A DNA stretch of 62,186 nucleotides from Sporomusa sp. KB1 (GCF_007830295.1 NZ_VLKC01000002.1:5156388-5218573); one strand, 5' to 3'; shown: positions 18,250 to 25,720, counted from the stretch's first letter. Translations and numbers: made by a program. Notes: a model not told the origin generated them from the sequence alone.

Positions 18250-18303
18250 GGCAATATTTCATTTTGTATTTATCATAAATACATTTCGCAAATATGTCAA
18301 GAG

Positions 18304-18840
18304 TTATCTACCGGCATATTGAGTAATTGCCGTGGAAATAGCAATTGCCGCCCCCAGTTGCCCGGCATAAGCCGTCAACAATTGCCGGTCCTGCTCATGG
18401 GAAACAAACGCAACCTCCACCAAAACCGCCGGGCACTGCGTTTCCCGCAACACCTGAAAGTTTGCTTCCTTAACGCCCCGGTCGGCAGTATTCAGCTCCG
18501 CCACTAGTCGCCTCTGTATCAGGCTTGCCAATCTTCGCCCCTGTTCGCTCCCCGGAAAATGATAGACCTCTGTCCCACGGGCAGCGGGATTGGCCACACT
18601 GTTGGCATGGATGCTGATAAACAGGTCGGCCTGATGTACATTGGCCAGCTCTGCCCGGAAGGCGAGATCATCGGTGGCAATATCGCCGCTACGGGTTAGT
18701 AAGACTTCATATCCCTGCTCCTCAAGCTGCTCTGCCAATAGTCTGGCTATGGCCAGCACCACATCACACTCCCGCACACCGCCGGCGCAAGCCCCCGGCT
18801 CCACCGGACCGGAATGGCCGGGATCAAGGACTATCTTCAT
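18304..18840 (-). CDS. N-acetylmuramoyl-L-alanine amidase (Amidase_3)
   Basis: 178 residues, single zinc amidase catalytic domain, no signal peptide. Zinc ligands are seen in KIVLDPGHSG (His), VRECDVVLAIA (Glu) and LFISIHANS (His); the catalytic Glu is in PAVLVEVAFVSH. It cleaves the lactyl-amide bond between muramic acid and stem peptide. Lack of a signal peptide suggests holin-dependent release, as for a phage endolysin, or a spore/mother-cell role. RBS GGAGGGAAGGTTT. Position between SSB and DUF1659 suggests it is cargo of the small element. Confidence 0.92.
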   Translation of the reverse strand: MKIVLDPGHSGPVEPGACAGGVRECDVVLAIARLLAEQLEEQGYEVLLTRSGDIATDDLAFRAELANVHQADLFISIHANSVANPAARGTEVYHFPGSEQGRRLASLIQRRLVAELNTADRGVKEANFQVLRETQCPAVLVEVAFVSHEQDRQLLTAYAGQLGAAIAISTAITQYAGR

Positions 18841-18894
18841 AAACCTTCCCTCCTATCCAAATTCAATTGCTGTTCATCATACCTGGTCCGTCAG

Positions 18895-19221
18895 CTAACC
18901 AGGCCGGGCCAATCCCGGCCTGTCCAAAAACTCCACATCCCGGACCACCACCTCGGTCACTTTCCGCCGCTGACCGTCCGCTCCCTCCAGCTGCCGGGTA
19001 TGCAGCCGGCCTTCAATGGCCACCCGCCGGCCGCCTTCCCCCGCCTGGCCAATTTGCTCCGCCAGCGTATCCCAGGCCACACAGTCAATCGCATCGGTTT
19101 CCTCCCGTACTTTCGTCTTAAAAGCGACGGTCAAAGAAAAAGAACAAACCGCCTTGCCACTCATGGTATAACGCATGTCCAGGTCCGGGGACAAGCTTCC
19201 CACCAGAAAGACCTTATTCAT
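18895..19221 (-). CDS. ssb: Single-stranded DNA-binding protein, short form
   Basis: OB-fold SSB of about 108 residues from MNKVFLVGSLSPDLDMRYT, start at 19221 with GGGGGAGGACGGGC upstream. It ends shortly after the OB fold and lacks the acidic partner-binding tail of housekeeping SSB, as is common for mobile-element copies. A second, longer SSB is encoded by the prophage at 53.6 kb; the two are clearly different proteins. It probably supports replication of the small element. Confidence 0.9.
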   Translation of the reverse strand: MNKVFLVGSLSPDLDMRYTMSGKAVCSFSLTVAFKTKVREETDAIDCVAWDTLAEQIGQAGEGGRRVAIEGRLHTRQLEGADGQRRKVTEVVVRDVEFLDRPGLARPG

Positions 19222-19320
19222 GCCCGTCCTCCCCCTTGTTGTCCACATAGTCACAGGCTCTACTACTATTATTGGTTTACGTTTATAAATAAAGTTTACG
19301 TTTAAATAATGTATTCAGGT

Positions 19321-19384
19321 TGCCAATCATAATGATTGACAAACCCGGTTTTGCCATTCCATTTGCCATTCATTATGATTGGCA
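19321..19384. repeat. Inverted repeat, possible operator or origin site
   Basis: TGCCAATCATAATGATTG at 19321-19338 and CATTCATTATGATTGGCA at 19367-19384 are inverted copies with one mismatch. The second overlaps the 3' end of the DnaD-like gene. Suits a regulator or replication-initiator binding site. Confidence 0.6.
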
Positions 19385-19732
19385 AATGGGCTTTACCAGG
19401 GCCAGGCGCGGTTTATCCACAGGGTTATCAACAGATTTATCCACAGCCTTACCACTTAATGCTTGCAGTTCATAATACGGCGCCAGCCGGCCTGGGCGGG
19501 GCGTATGAACGAGCAGCCCGGCCACCACCAACTCACTCCTGGCCCGCGACAACGTCGCATAGCTGTAACCCAGAAATCCCAGCAGCGTACTGGCCGCCAG
19601 CGTCAGCCGGGGCGGCCATCCGGCCCGGTTGAACAAATGCAGCAACACATTCCACAAAGCCTGGGCCTCACTCGACAGCGGCCGCACCAGCAGCCTGGCA
19701 TAAAACGCATTGATTTCGGTAATGTAATTCAT
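19373..19732 (-). CDS. DnaD/replisome-organiser N-domain-like protein
   Basis: About 119 residues. The N-terminal part (FYARLLVRPLSSEAQALWNVLLHLFNRAG...LSRARSELVVAGLL) is a winged-helix of the type found at the start of phage replisome organisers and DnaD-like proteins. The usual C-terminal DnaD segment is missing, and the tail is KPRLALVKPICQS. May be a small initiator or regulator. The ATG at 19732 has AGTGGGCGGGG ahead. Same operon as SSB. Confidence 0.65.
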   Translation of the reverse strand: MNYITEINAFYARLLVRPLSSEAQALWNVLLHLFNRAGWPPRLTLAASTLLGFLGYSYATLSRARSELVVAGLLVHTPRPGRLAPYYELQALSGKAVDKSVDNPVDKPRLALVKPICQS

Positions 19733-19781
19733 GGCCCCGCCCACTTCCACCGGTTAAAGACAGCTTGTTTCCGGTGCCCTT

Positions 19782-20003
19782 TCACGGCAGGATGCGCTTT
19801 AAACCGGCCGTATCCACACCCGTCTTGGCGCTGGTCCGCCGCCGCAGCCACTCATTGGCGGCCTCCACATGAATAATAAAACGGTTCCCCTCTTTCGACG
19901 CCGGAAAATCCGGCAGATAGCAAAACTCCCGTACCCGGTTCTGACCGATACCGGTCATGGCCGCAAACTCCTTGACCGTAACCACCAGCTTGGTGTTTGT
20001 CAT
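19782..20003 (-). CDS. Excisionase-like helix-turn-helix protein
   Basis: 73 residues; VTVKEFAAMTGIGQNRVREFCYLPDFPASKEGNRFIIHVEAANEWL is the winged MerR-like fold of phage excisionases. The ATG at 20003 follows GGGAGGGATTG. Divergent from the XRE regulator at 20193, so the gap between them is the lysogeny-type switch of the small element. Likely directs excision with the 20998-22164 integrase. Confidence 0.8.
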   Translation of the reverse strand: MTNTKLVVTVKEFAAMTGIGQNRVREFCYLPDFPASKEGNRFIIHVEAANEWLRRRTSAKTGVDTAGLKRILP

Positions 20004-20192
20004 AAACAATCCCTCCCACAAACTGATCATTGCAATATTAACATTGCATTATGTAATAATTATAAGTGAGGCTTTACTATTTTTCAATACATTTTGCAAT
20101 TTTATATTTACAAATCGCAATACACTGAGTACAATGTGGGTAGCAGCTCTTTTTAGTGTGTGCAAATAAAATGTGATGGTGTGTGAAAAAAC

Positions 20193-20537
20193 ATGAGCAA
20201 AGAACTAGGAAAACGCCTGCGCGCCGCCCGTGAACAGCTCCATATGTCCCAGGCCGCTCTGGCCGAGGCCATCGGCGCCGGCAATCAGTCCACAGTAGCC
20301 GGCTGGGAACGGGGCCGGACCGAACCGGACGGCGAGACACTGGCCCGGCTGGCTGTCATCTTAAAAGTTTCAACCGATCATTTACTTGGCCTCGACTCAG
20401 ATGTTATGTCCCTGCCAGCCGACGTGACCGATCTGGCCAAAGACATTGCCAGCCTGTCACCAGCCGACCGGGCCGTCATCGAAAAAATCGTGGCAGCCTT
20501 AAAAGCTGAAGACAAAGACAAGGTTGTCCCTGGTTAA
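20193..20537 (+). CDS. XRE-family regulator of the small element
   Basis: 114 residues with a helix-turn-helix at about residues 6-62 (LGKRLRAAREQLHMSQAALAEAIG) and a helical C-terminus. Probably the repressor that keeps the minus operon silent; divergent arrangement with the excisionase-like gene supports this. Preceded by GGTGTGTG, a motif that recurs before the three other plus-strand starts of this element (20641, 20762, 20998). Confidence 0.88.
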   Translation: MSKELGKRLRAAREQLHMSQAALAEAIGAGNQSTVAGWERGRTEPDGETLARLAVILKVSTDHLLGLDSDVMSLPADVTDLAKDIASLSPADRAVIEKIVAALKAEDKDKVVPG

Positions 20538-20590
20538 CCGGTGGATTCGCAATATGTTGTATCCCGGCGGCAAGCGCCGGAAATGAAAAA

Positions 20591-20609
20591 GCGGCCGAGT
20601 GGCGGCCGC
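20591..20609 (+). terminator. GC-rich hairpin behind the XRE gene
   Basis: GCGGCCG AGTGG CGGCCGC, 7-bp stem, about 55 bases after the stop. The T tract is weak. Confidence 0.55.
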
Positions 20610-20761
20610 TGATAACTACATAGGACTTAAAATAAAAAGGATGGTGTGTGAGTATGGCGCATGTGGCAGAATGCCTGCGTGCCTCCGGGACGCCGCCATA
20701 ACAGGGGGACAAGCCCTGCGGCAAATGACTGGAGCAATCGTCAACAAAGGAGGTGTGTGAT

Positions 20762-20890
20762 ATGAAACAAAGTAACTATGGCAAAGGCAGTATTTATCAA
20801 CGACAGTATGGTCGCTCGATGGGTAAGGACCTGCCCGCTAAAAGCAAAGGGACTGACGCCATTCACGGCCTGACTGCCCAATCAAGCTAG
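20762..20890 (+). CDS. Small protein resembling an integrase N-terminus
   Basis: 42 residues beginning KQSNYGKGSIYQRQYGRSMGK with a very strong RBS AAAGGAGGTGTGTGAT. The NYGKGSIYQR pattern is that of the first strands of tyrosine integrase arm-binding domains, and a full integrase starting RSNGEGTICKR follows 108 bases on. It may be a remnant of an older integrase or a small arm-site binding accessory protein. Confidence 0.45.
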   Translation: MKQSNYGKGSIYQRQYGRSMGKDLPAKSKGTDAIHGLTAQSS

Positions 20891-20997
20891 GCTGTGCCTG
20901 TAATTCGTTGCAAACCGCATGCGGTGGCAACGGGTTATACAACAACAGTGCACAGCCGCCCTTGCCACCGAACAAAATTGTAAGGTGGTGTGTGCTC

Positions 20998-22164
20998 ATG
21001 GCAAAACGGTCCAATGGCGAAGGAACCATTTGCAAACGGTCCGACGGCCGCTGGATGCTCTCGATCATGCTCGGGCGGGACCATAAGACCGGCAAAGTGA
21101 TCCGCAAATACTGCTACGGCAAGACCAAAAGCGAAGTGCTCCAAAAGAAAGAAGCCCTGTTCGAACAACGCAAAGGGCCGGTCTACATCGACGCCGATAA
21201 AATCACCGTCGGCCAGTGGGTGGAAAAATGGCTGACCATCTACGCTAAAGCCAGTGTCCGGGAAAATACCTACGCCGGCTACCGTTCGGTCGTCGAAACC
21301 CACATCCTGCCCATCCTAGGCGGCATAAAACTGCAAAAACTCAGGGGGATTGATATTCAGCATATGGTCAATCAGATTAAAGATAACGGCGGCAGCCCGC
21401 GCCTGGCGGAACTTACCTTTGCCGTCCTGCGCATTGCCCTAAACAAAGCCTTTCATGAGGAAATCCTGCACCGGCTGCCGTTTAAAACGGTTGCACTGCC
21501 CAAGAAGCGGCGCAAGGAATTTATACCGCTGACCCAGCTGGAATGGATGAACCTGTTCGCGGCTGCCGAACCGGATGAAGAAATGTATACCGCCCTGTCG
21601 CTCGAATGGGCCACCGGCATCAGCCGCTCCGAACTGCTGGGATTAAAGTGGATAGACTTTAATTTCAGCACCGATACCGTCAGCATCCGTCGGGCCGCGA
21701 TCATCACTGATCACGGTACCAAACTCGATGATACCAAAACAGCTGCCCGTCAGCGCGTCCTGCCCCTGCCGGAAGTCACCATGCAGCAAATCCGGCTGCA
21801 CCAGGAGCGCCAGAAGCTATTTATCCGGGCTAACAAAAAAACCTGGGCAAACAACGAACTGGTATTTCCCGATCTCAACGGTAAACTTCAGGACCCTCGC
21901 CGTTGGTCCAAACAATTTCAAAAGATCGCCCAACAGGCAAATCTCGCGATCACCTTTCATAAACTCCGGCACGACCATGCCAGCCGGCTTTCCGAAAACG
22001 GCACCAGCATCAAGGACGCCCAATACCGGCTCGGCCACAGCACTACCCAGATGCTTCTCAATGTCTATACCCACAGGATATCCGGCGGCCAGGAAAAAAT
22101 CGCCTTATGGCTCAATTCTTCCTTTCCGGCTGCCCCGACCGACCATGAAACACCACTGCAATGA
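20998..22164 (+). CDS. int: Tyrosine integrase of the small element
   Basis: 388 residues from the ATG at 20998 (RBS AAGGTGGTG). The order is an arm-binding N-terminus, a SAM-like core-binding domain (about 60-160) and a catalytic domain with the first Arg in ATGISRSELLGLKW, the HxxR box in FHKLRHDHASRLS, and LGHSTTQMLLNVYTH carrying the nucleophilic Tyr. The gene ends 109 bp before the tRNA-Arg-derived att repeat, which indicates that this element also uses tRNA-Arg. Only about 25 percent similar by eye to the prophage integrase at 59.5 kb. Confidence 0.95.
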   Translation: MAKRSNGEGTICKRSDGRWMLSIMLGRDHKTGKVIRKYCYGKTKSEVLQKKEALFEQRKGPVYIDADKITVGQWVEKWLTIYAKASVRENTYAGYRSVVETHILPILGGIKLQKLRGIDIQHMVNQIKDNGGSPRLAELTFAVLRIALNKAFHEEILHRLPFKTVALPKKRRKEFIPLTQLEWMNLFAAAEPDEEMYTALSLEWATGISRSELLGLKWIDFNFSTDTVSIRRAAIITDHGTKLDDTKTAARQRVLPLPEVTMQQIRLHQERQKLFIRANKKTWANNELVFPDLNGKLQDPRRWSKQFQKIAQQANLAITFHKLRHDHASRLSENGTSIKDAQYRLGHSTTQMLLNVYTHRISGGQEKIALWLNSSFPAAPTDHETPLQ

Positions 22165-22191
22165 AAATGTACAAAAAGCAATTCGACCGTG

Positions 22192-22212
22192 TTGTTGTCA
22201 CGGTTGTTGTCA
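22192..22212. repeat. Direct repeats, candidate integrase arm sites
   Basis: TTGTTGTCA occurs at 22192-22200 and 22204-22212, a 12-bp period, between integrase stop and att core. The same layout with a different sequence is seen at the prophage ends. Confidence 0.5.
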
Positions 22213-22232
22213 AATTGCTATAAAAACGACAA

Positions 22233-22264
22233 AAAAGGCTTTACGAAAGTATCGTAAAACCTTT
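22233..22264 (+). terminator. Terminator between integrase and att core
   Basis: AAAGGCTTTACGA / TCGTAAAACCTTT with one mismatch; a 13-bp stem close to the att repeat. Confidence 0.65.
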
Positions 22265-22272
22265 GAAATATC

Positions 22273-22324
22273 TATGGCGACCCCGGCAGGATTCGAACCT
22301 GCGACCTTTTGATTCGTAGTCAAA
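22273..22324. repeat. attL: 52-bp copy of the tRNA-Arg 3' part
   Basis: Identical to 61261-61312, which lies inside the intact tRNA-Arg. Only the T arm, acceptor 3' side and most of the anticodon arm are present, so this copy is not a functional tRNA. Confidence 0.95.
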
Positions 22325-22447
22325 AGGTATTGCCATGTTTACAAAAAATTATGTTCTGATTATACCTCACAACCCGCGTAAAATCAACAGGTATCTTTTA
22401 TATATTTTAAAATTTATTTTTATATTTTATCTGTTTTAACCTGTTTT

Positions 22448-22489
22448 TTGTCCCTTATATCACTCCATAAGGTGCAAAATAAGGGACAA
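22448..22489. repeat. Candidate arm-type integrase sites, left end
   Basis: TTGTCCCTTAT at 22448-22458 and its inverted copy ATAAGGGACAA at 22479-22489. The same AAGGGACAA word is repeated twice near attR at 61184-61204. Confidence 0.65.
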
Positions 22490-22540
22490 TTTGCTTTTGG
22501 GAAATTAATTATTTCCCGGTATTTTTGACTTTAATTTTTG

Positions 22541-22795
22541 TTATTTTTCTATAAACCATCTTCCTTCAACACAAAATAAATACACCTGCTTATTTGCAAT
22601 CCAGCAAGTATATCGCATACCATACCCGCCCGCTTTGAGTGATGCTGCAGGACGCGCATCAAGGACTTTATCAACTTCGAATTTCCGTCCATCTTCCCAG
22701 TGAAGTAGAATCGGCCTGATGTTACCCTTTGTGTCATGCTCGGCTGTTATTTTTACGAATATTTTATGTTTGTTAGGGGTATCGGTTGTGGGCAT
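22541..22795 (-). CDS. Small SOS-regulated protein, family not recognised
   Basis: 84 residues from ATG 22795 with GGAGGTTCCTT upstream. Sequence such as IRPILLHWEDGRKFEVDKVLDARPAASLKAGGYGMRYTCWI suggests a small beta-barrel. Proteins of this look occur near DNA repair polymerases in Firmicutes, but I cannot name the family. The promoter carries two LexA-type boxes (see 22812-22858), so it is likely induced by DNA damage. It is the outermost prophage gene at attL, a typical cargo position. Confidence 0.75.
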   Translation of the reverse strand: MPTTDTPNKHKIFVKITAEHDTKGNIRPILLHWEDGRKFEVDKVLDARPAASLKAGGYGMRYTCWIANKQVYLFCVEGRWFIEK

Positions 22796-22811
22796 AAGGA
22801 ACCTCCTTACA

Positions 22812-22858
22812 GAACATTTGTTTGTGTTTATTATAGAACAAACGTTTGCTATTGACAA
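22812..22858 (-). promoter_or_regulatory. SOS-controlled promoter with two LexA boxes
   Basis: On the minus strand, TTGTCA (22858-22853), 17-bp spacer, TATAAT (22835-22830). GAACAAACGTTT (22836-22847) fills the spacer and GAACATTTGTTT (22812-22823) covers the start region. Both fit the Gram-positive LexA box GAAC-N4-GTTY. Confidence 0.8.
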
Positions 22859-22932
22859 GCGGCAATATTTGCTTAAAAACGCAAGTAAATAAAAAAATCA
22901 GCCTACCAGGCGAACCTGGCAGGCGGCAGTGG

Positions 22933-23559
22933 TTAAAATAGCAAAAATAATTTATTCACGGCGCGTTTATACATGATCTGTCCGCCGTTTACTTCCTTTA
23001 AATTAGTATTGAGATGCGCTTGCACATCGACAGCAGCATCCTTACTAAAGTTCCGTTGGGCAGATACCGGCAAATACCAGTCACTATCATGTACACCAAT
23101 ACCGGCACCAACATACCAATTTTTATAATTATTTACCTTGAAAATGCCTACATCCCAGTTGGATTCAGGCGTTTTCTGCTCATTCTGCACAACCAGGGTT
23201 CGGTCCGTTTTTTCAAGTGCCAGCGGCGGCAGCGAGTTGTCCTGCTGGTTTATCTGCTCAGTTATCTTTTCGGCTGCAGTCTGGACAGTTGGGGCCTGTA
23301 CAATAAATTTTACTTCCGGCTGTAGTTTCCCGACCTGGGCATCTGCAACAGCCTTGGCCAGCAGTTCCGCATTTTGTTTTGATATTTTAAGCTCATTTTG
23401 CAAAACGTTGATATCCTCTGCCTGTTTGGCCGTCATTGTAACGGCCTGCTGCAGTCGCGCTTCTTGGGCCGCATTATGCTGGTATAGCAAATACCCAGCC
23501 ACTACCAACAATAAAACAGCGCCAAGCATAACAGCCTGGCGCTTGGTTAAACTAAACAT
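22933..23559 (-). CDS. Lysis-module protein with N-terminal anchor and coiled coil, spanin-like
   Basis: 208 residues: an N-terminal membrane segment (residues 9-25, AVMLGAVLLLVVAGYLLY), then a coiled coil (about 30-75), then a C-terminal domain ending in aromatic-rich beta segments. Next to endolysin and holin. An inner-membrane-anchored coiled coil in a lysis cassette is how Rz-type i-spanins look, which would make sense in a host with an outer membrane. It is longer than typical Rz and no separate o-spanin lipoprotein was found, so the role is a proposal. Confidence 0.6.
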   Translation of the reverse strand: MFSLTKRQAVMLGAVLLLVVAGYLLYQHNAAQEARLQQAVTMTAKQAEDINVLQNELKISKQNAELLAKAVADAQVGKLQPEVKFIVQAPTVQTAAEKITEQINQQDNSLPPLALEKTDRTLVVQNEQKTPESNWDVGIFKVNNYKNWYVGAGIGVHDSDWYLPVSAQRNFSKDAAVDVQAHLNTNLKEVNGGQIMYKRAVNKLFLLF

Positions 23560-23604
23560 ACCTCCAACCCCTTCTATTAAGCGCCGCGTTATGTGGCGCT
23601 ATTT

Positions 23605-23781
23605 TTATATCCACCCGGCTAGATGCGCAATGCCGACAGCGGCCATCAACGCTACCAGTACACCTAACCAAACCTGCCATTTTTCAAAGTTATGCTTTTC
23701 GGCCACGGCTTCTACCGCATCATCGGCCTTATGTCCAGCATTGTCCAATTTTTTCTGTACTTGTTTGATCTCGGTTCTCAT
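23605..23781 (-). CDS. Small membrane protein, XhlA/holin-accessory-like
   Basis: 58 residues from ATG 23781 with GGAGGAATGAAC upstream (the ATG six bases earlier is too close to the RBS). Amphipathic helix (TEIKQVQKKLDNAGHKADDA) followed by a C-terminal transmembrane helix (WLGVLVALMAAVGIAHLAGWI). This is the layout of XhlA-type lysis accessory proteins. Lies between endolysin and spanin-like gene. Confidence 0.65.
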   Translation of the reverse strand: MRTEIKQVQKKLDNAGHKADDAVEAVAEKHNFEKWQVWLGVLVALMAAVGIAHLAGWI

Positions 23782-23800
23782 GTTCATTCCTCCATTTTTT

Positions 23801-24349
23801 TTACGCAAAGTAATCTGTAACACCCCGTGCAAAGGCTTTGGCTGATTCCCGCTGATTATCCGAATTTGCCAGCCAGGCTTCTTGATCAGGATTCGAAATA
23901 AACGGAAGTTCAAACAAAGCAGCTGGACAATCGGAATAATTTAGGACATATAATCCGGCTTCTTTATCAACATCACCGTCTGACCAATCTGCGCGGACAA
24001 CCTGGTCCGGAAATGTGCCGTGCATCTGATCCATGAGTTTATTAGCAAATATATCTGCTTTTGTCCAACCTCGGGAAGTCCAAACCTCAATTCCTACAGC
24101 AGTTTCATTGAACGAGTTGCAATGGATCGACAATAATAGGTCATACCCACCCGCGTTTGCCGTTTCACAAATTTCTTCCAGGCTGTCAGACTGGATAAAA
24201 TCCGCTTCCACTCCTGCGACCTGTAAATAATCAACTGTCATATGGGCAACATTGCAGGTAACATCACATTCTCGCAATCCATTCGGGCCGACAGCTCCCG
24301 GATCTGGATTTCCATTTGGGGCATGACCGGCATTAACTAATACTTTCAT
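23801..24349 (-). CDS. Phage endolysin, N-acetylmuramoyl-L-alanine amidase
   Basis: 182 residues, Amidase_3 zinc enzyme. KVLVNAGHAPNG and LLSIHCNSF supply zinc ligands, LRECDVTCNVA the Glu, and AALFELPFISNPDQ the catalytic Glu region. No signal peptide, so export depends on the holin. Its start overlaps the holin stop. Paralogous in fold to the 18.3 kb amidase but clearly different in sequence. Confidence 0.93.
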   Translation of the reverse strand: MKVLVNAGHAPNGNPDPGAVGPNGLRECDVTCNVAHMTVDYLQVAGVEADFIQSDSLEEICETANAGGYDLLLSIHCNSFNETAVGIEVWTSRGWTKADIFANKLMDQMHGTFPDQVVRADWSDGDVDKEAGLYVLNYSDCPAALFELPFISNPDQEAWLANSDNQRESAKAFARGVTDYFA

Positions 24350-24798
24350 TTTTGCATTACCTCCGCTTTTTGATGATTTAGTTGCTCTAAACTATTTTTT
24401 AGACTGTCCGGTATGGGTAGACCCGCTTTTGCAGCGTTTTCAATTATGGATAGACCTTCGTTTCCCAGGAAAAACCAAATTACGGCAGTACGAATAACTT
24501 CTTGGTGTGTTGCTTGATCCAGGAAGTGGGCCAAGACGACCAATAACAAAATCATTATTTTTTTACAAATTCCGCGAAATCCGCGTTGACTATTTAGCTG
24601 GCTATCAGGATTGATGTAGGCCGCAAGCATACCTGATACATAATCAATCCCAATAGCAAACACCAAAGCTTCAATAAGCCCATCCCATCCACCGACTACA
24701 TAACAAAAAACCGTGCCAACAATTGACACGGCTGCCCCCCATTCCATTTCCATTTTTACAGGGAGAATTTCGCGAAAAAAATTTATTACTTCGTTCAA
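24346..24798 (-). CDS. Phage holin, toxin secretion/holin-4 family
   Basis: 150 residues with three or four hydrophobic segments and the family's central GIDYVSGMLAAYINPDSQLNS...GICKKI motif. Forms the membrane lesion that lets the amidase out. Overlaps the endolysin gene by four bases. RBS AAGGAGTGAACG. Confidence 0.92.
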   Translation of the reverse strand: MNEVINFFREILPVKMEMEWGAAVSIVGTVFCYVVGGWDGLIEALVFAIGIDYVSGMLAAYINPDSQLNSQRGFRGICKKIMILLLVVLAHFLDQATHQEVIRTAVIWFFLGNEGLSIIENAAKAGLPIPDSLKNSLEQLNHQKAEVMQK

Positions 24799-24875
24799 TA
24801 TACGTTCACTCCTTCTTGAAATAAAAATAACCGCATTTTAGCGGCACGGCTCACGCGGCATACGACCTCCTTAAC

Positions 24876-24923
24876 AGGAAATTATTGGTTTTTGTCGAAT
24901 CATCACCTCTGAAGGGAGGTGAT
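24876..24923 (+). promoter_or_regulatory. Shared promoter/leader element, copy A
   Basis: AGGAAAT (24876-24882), 11 nt, GTCGAA (24894-24899), then ATCACCTC/GAGGTGAT (24902-24909/24916-24923) pairing over the RBS. 29 nt from GTCGAA to the ATG. Same design as copies at 56.6, 57.4 and 58.2 kb. Confidence 0.75.
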
Positions 24924-24927
24924 AAGC

Positions 24928-25170
24928 ATGTCCGACGAATATATTTATACTTTTCCTACAGGTACTAATGTTTCTATTAAAACACCATACGGTCTTAAAT
25001 CCGAAGATATCAAGACTGAAATTACCCAAACAGCGAAATGTAATAGATGCGTATCAACATATCCTAATGGATTAGTCTTAGATATATCCCAGTATGCTGA
25101 TTTAACTATTATCAAGTCAAATAAGAAATTACTTGATAATAACGATGGTACTATGTCGATTGAACTCTAA
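24928..25170 (+). CDS. Small plus-strand cargo protein A
   Basis: 80 residues (SDEYIYTFPTGTNVSIKTPYG...), predicted mostly beta, no recognised domain. Start 24928 sits behind GGGAGGTGATAAGC, which lies in the hairpin of element A. It is the only plus-strand gene in the lysis/tail-fibre block, so it is expressed independently of the late operon. Its last 20 bases overlap the 3' end of a convergent minus gene. Confidence 0.7.
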   Translation: MSDEYIYTFPTGTNVSIKTPYGLKSEDIKTEITQTAKCNRCVSTYPNGLVLDISQYADLTIIKSNKKLLDNNDGTMSIEL

Positions 25171-25285
25171 CGTTTATTGAATCCTTAGTTATAACCGCTT
25201 CTGATTTTCCGAACCTAATAATTGTTTGATCTTCTAACCGCTCAACAGTCCCTATTGTTTGAGCAGTTTCTTTTTGCTCGCTCAT
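25151..25285 (-). CDS. 44-residue phage protein
   Basis: MSEQKETAQTIGTVERLEDQ..., start at 25285 with TTGGAGGTCTACAT. Hydrophilic, function unknown. Convergent with and overlapping the 3' end of the plus-strand cargo gene A. First of several tiny genes between fibre and lysis blocks. Confidence 0.6.
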   Translation of the reverse strand: MSEQKETAQTIGTVERLEDQTIIRFGKSEAVITKDSINVRVQST

Positions 25286-25305
25286 ATGTAGACCTCCAAT
25301 ATAAT

Positions 25306-25518
25306 TTATTTCGTCGAAGTATTACTAACCTCTAATTCCAGCACATCACGAAAATTGATACTATCAGCAAAAGTTTGATCTTGAGTAACAAGTGTAATAC
25401 TTCCCTGGGCCTGCACTGCTGATGAGGTATCTGTAACCGGTGTCAACGTGATGTTTGTCGTAATAGTGGTTCCGTTATTAAACTCGCTTTTTCCATTGAC
25501 TTTCATTTTAATATTCAC
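25306..25518 (-). CDS. 70-residue phage protein
   Basis: Thr/Ser-rich beta-type sequence (GTTITTNITLTPVTDTSSAVQ). GTG start at 25518 after GGGGGAATCACC, or ATG at 25506. No family recognised; probably a tail-tip or fibre accessory judged by place. Confidence 0.6.
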   Translation of the reverse strand: MNIKMKVNGKSEFNNGTTITTNITLTPVTDTSSAVQAQGSITLVTQDQTFADSINFRDVLELEVSNTSTK

Positions 25519-25551
25519 GGTGATTCCCCCTTATATAATAAAAATAGACGC

Positions 25552-25719
25552 CTATGCGTCTTTATCAGCTACTGTCTTCTCGTTATCTGGTAGCAATAAT
25601 TGCTGGAGTTCTTGGAGTTTCCCTTGTTTCATTCTATCAAGTTGTTCAAACTGAGCTTTAAGCTGTTCTTGTGCAGCTACTATGTCAAAGATTTCAGCCT
25701 TTAATTCTATTACTGTCAT
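25552..25719 (-). CDS. 55-residue coiled-coil phage protein
   Basis: MTVIELKAEIFDIVAAQEQL..., a continuous amphipathic helix of about 40 residues. ATG at 25719 with GGAGGTGATTTA ahead, overlapping the end of the preceding gene. Function unknown; may trimerise with the fibre. Confidence 0.65.
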   Translation of the reverse strand: MTVIELKAEIFDIVAAQEQLKAQFEQLDRMKQGKLQELQQLLLPDNEKTVADKDA

Positions 25720-25720
25720 A

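Noticed and set aside
22273..22324. Second tRNA-Arg gene
   Set aside because: Lacks D arm and 5' acceptor strand; it is the att duplication.
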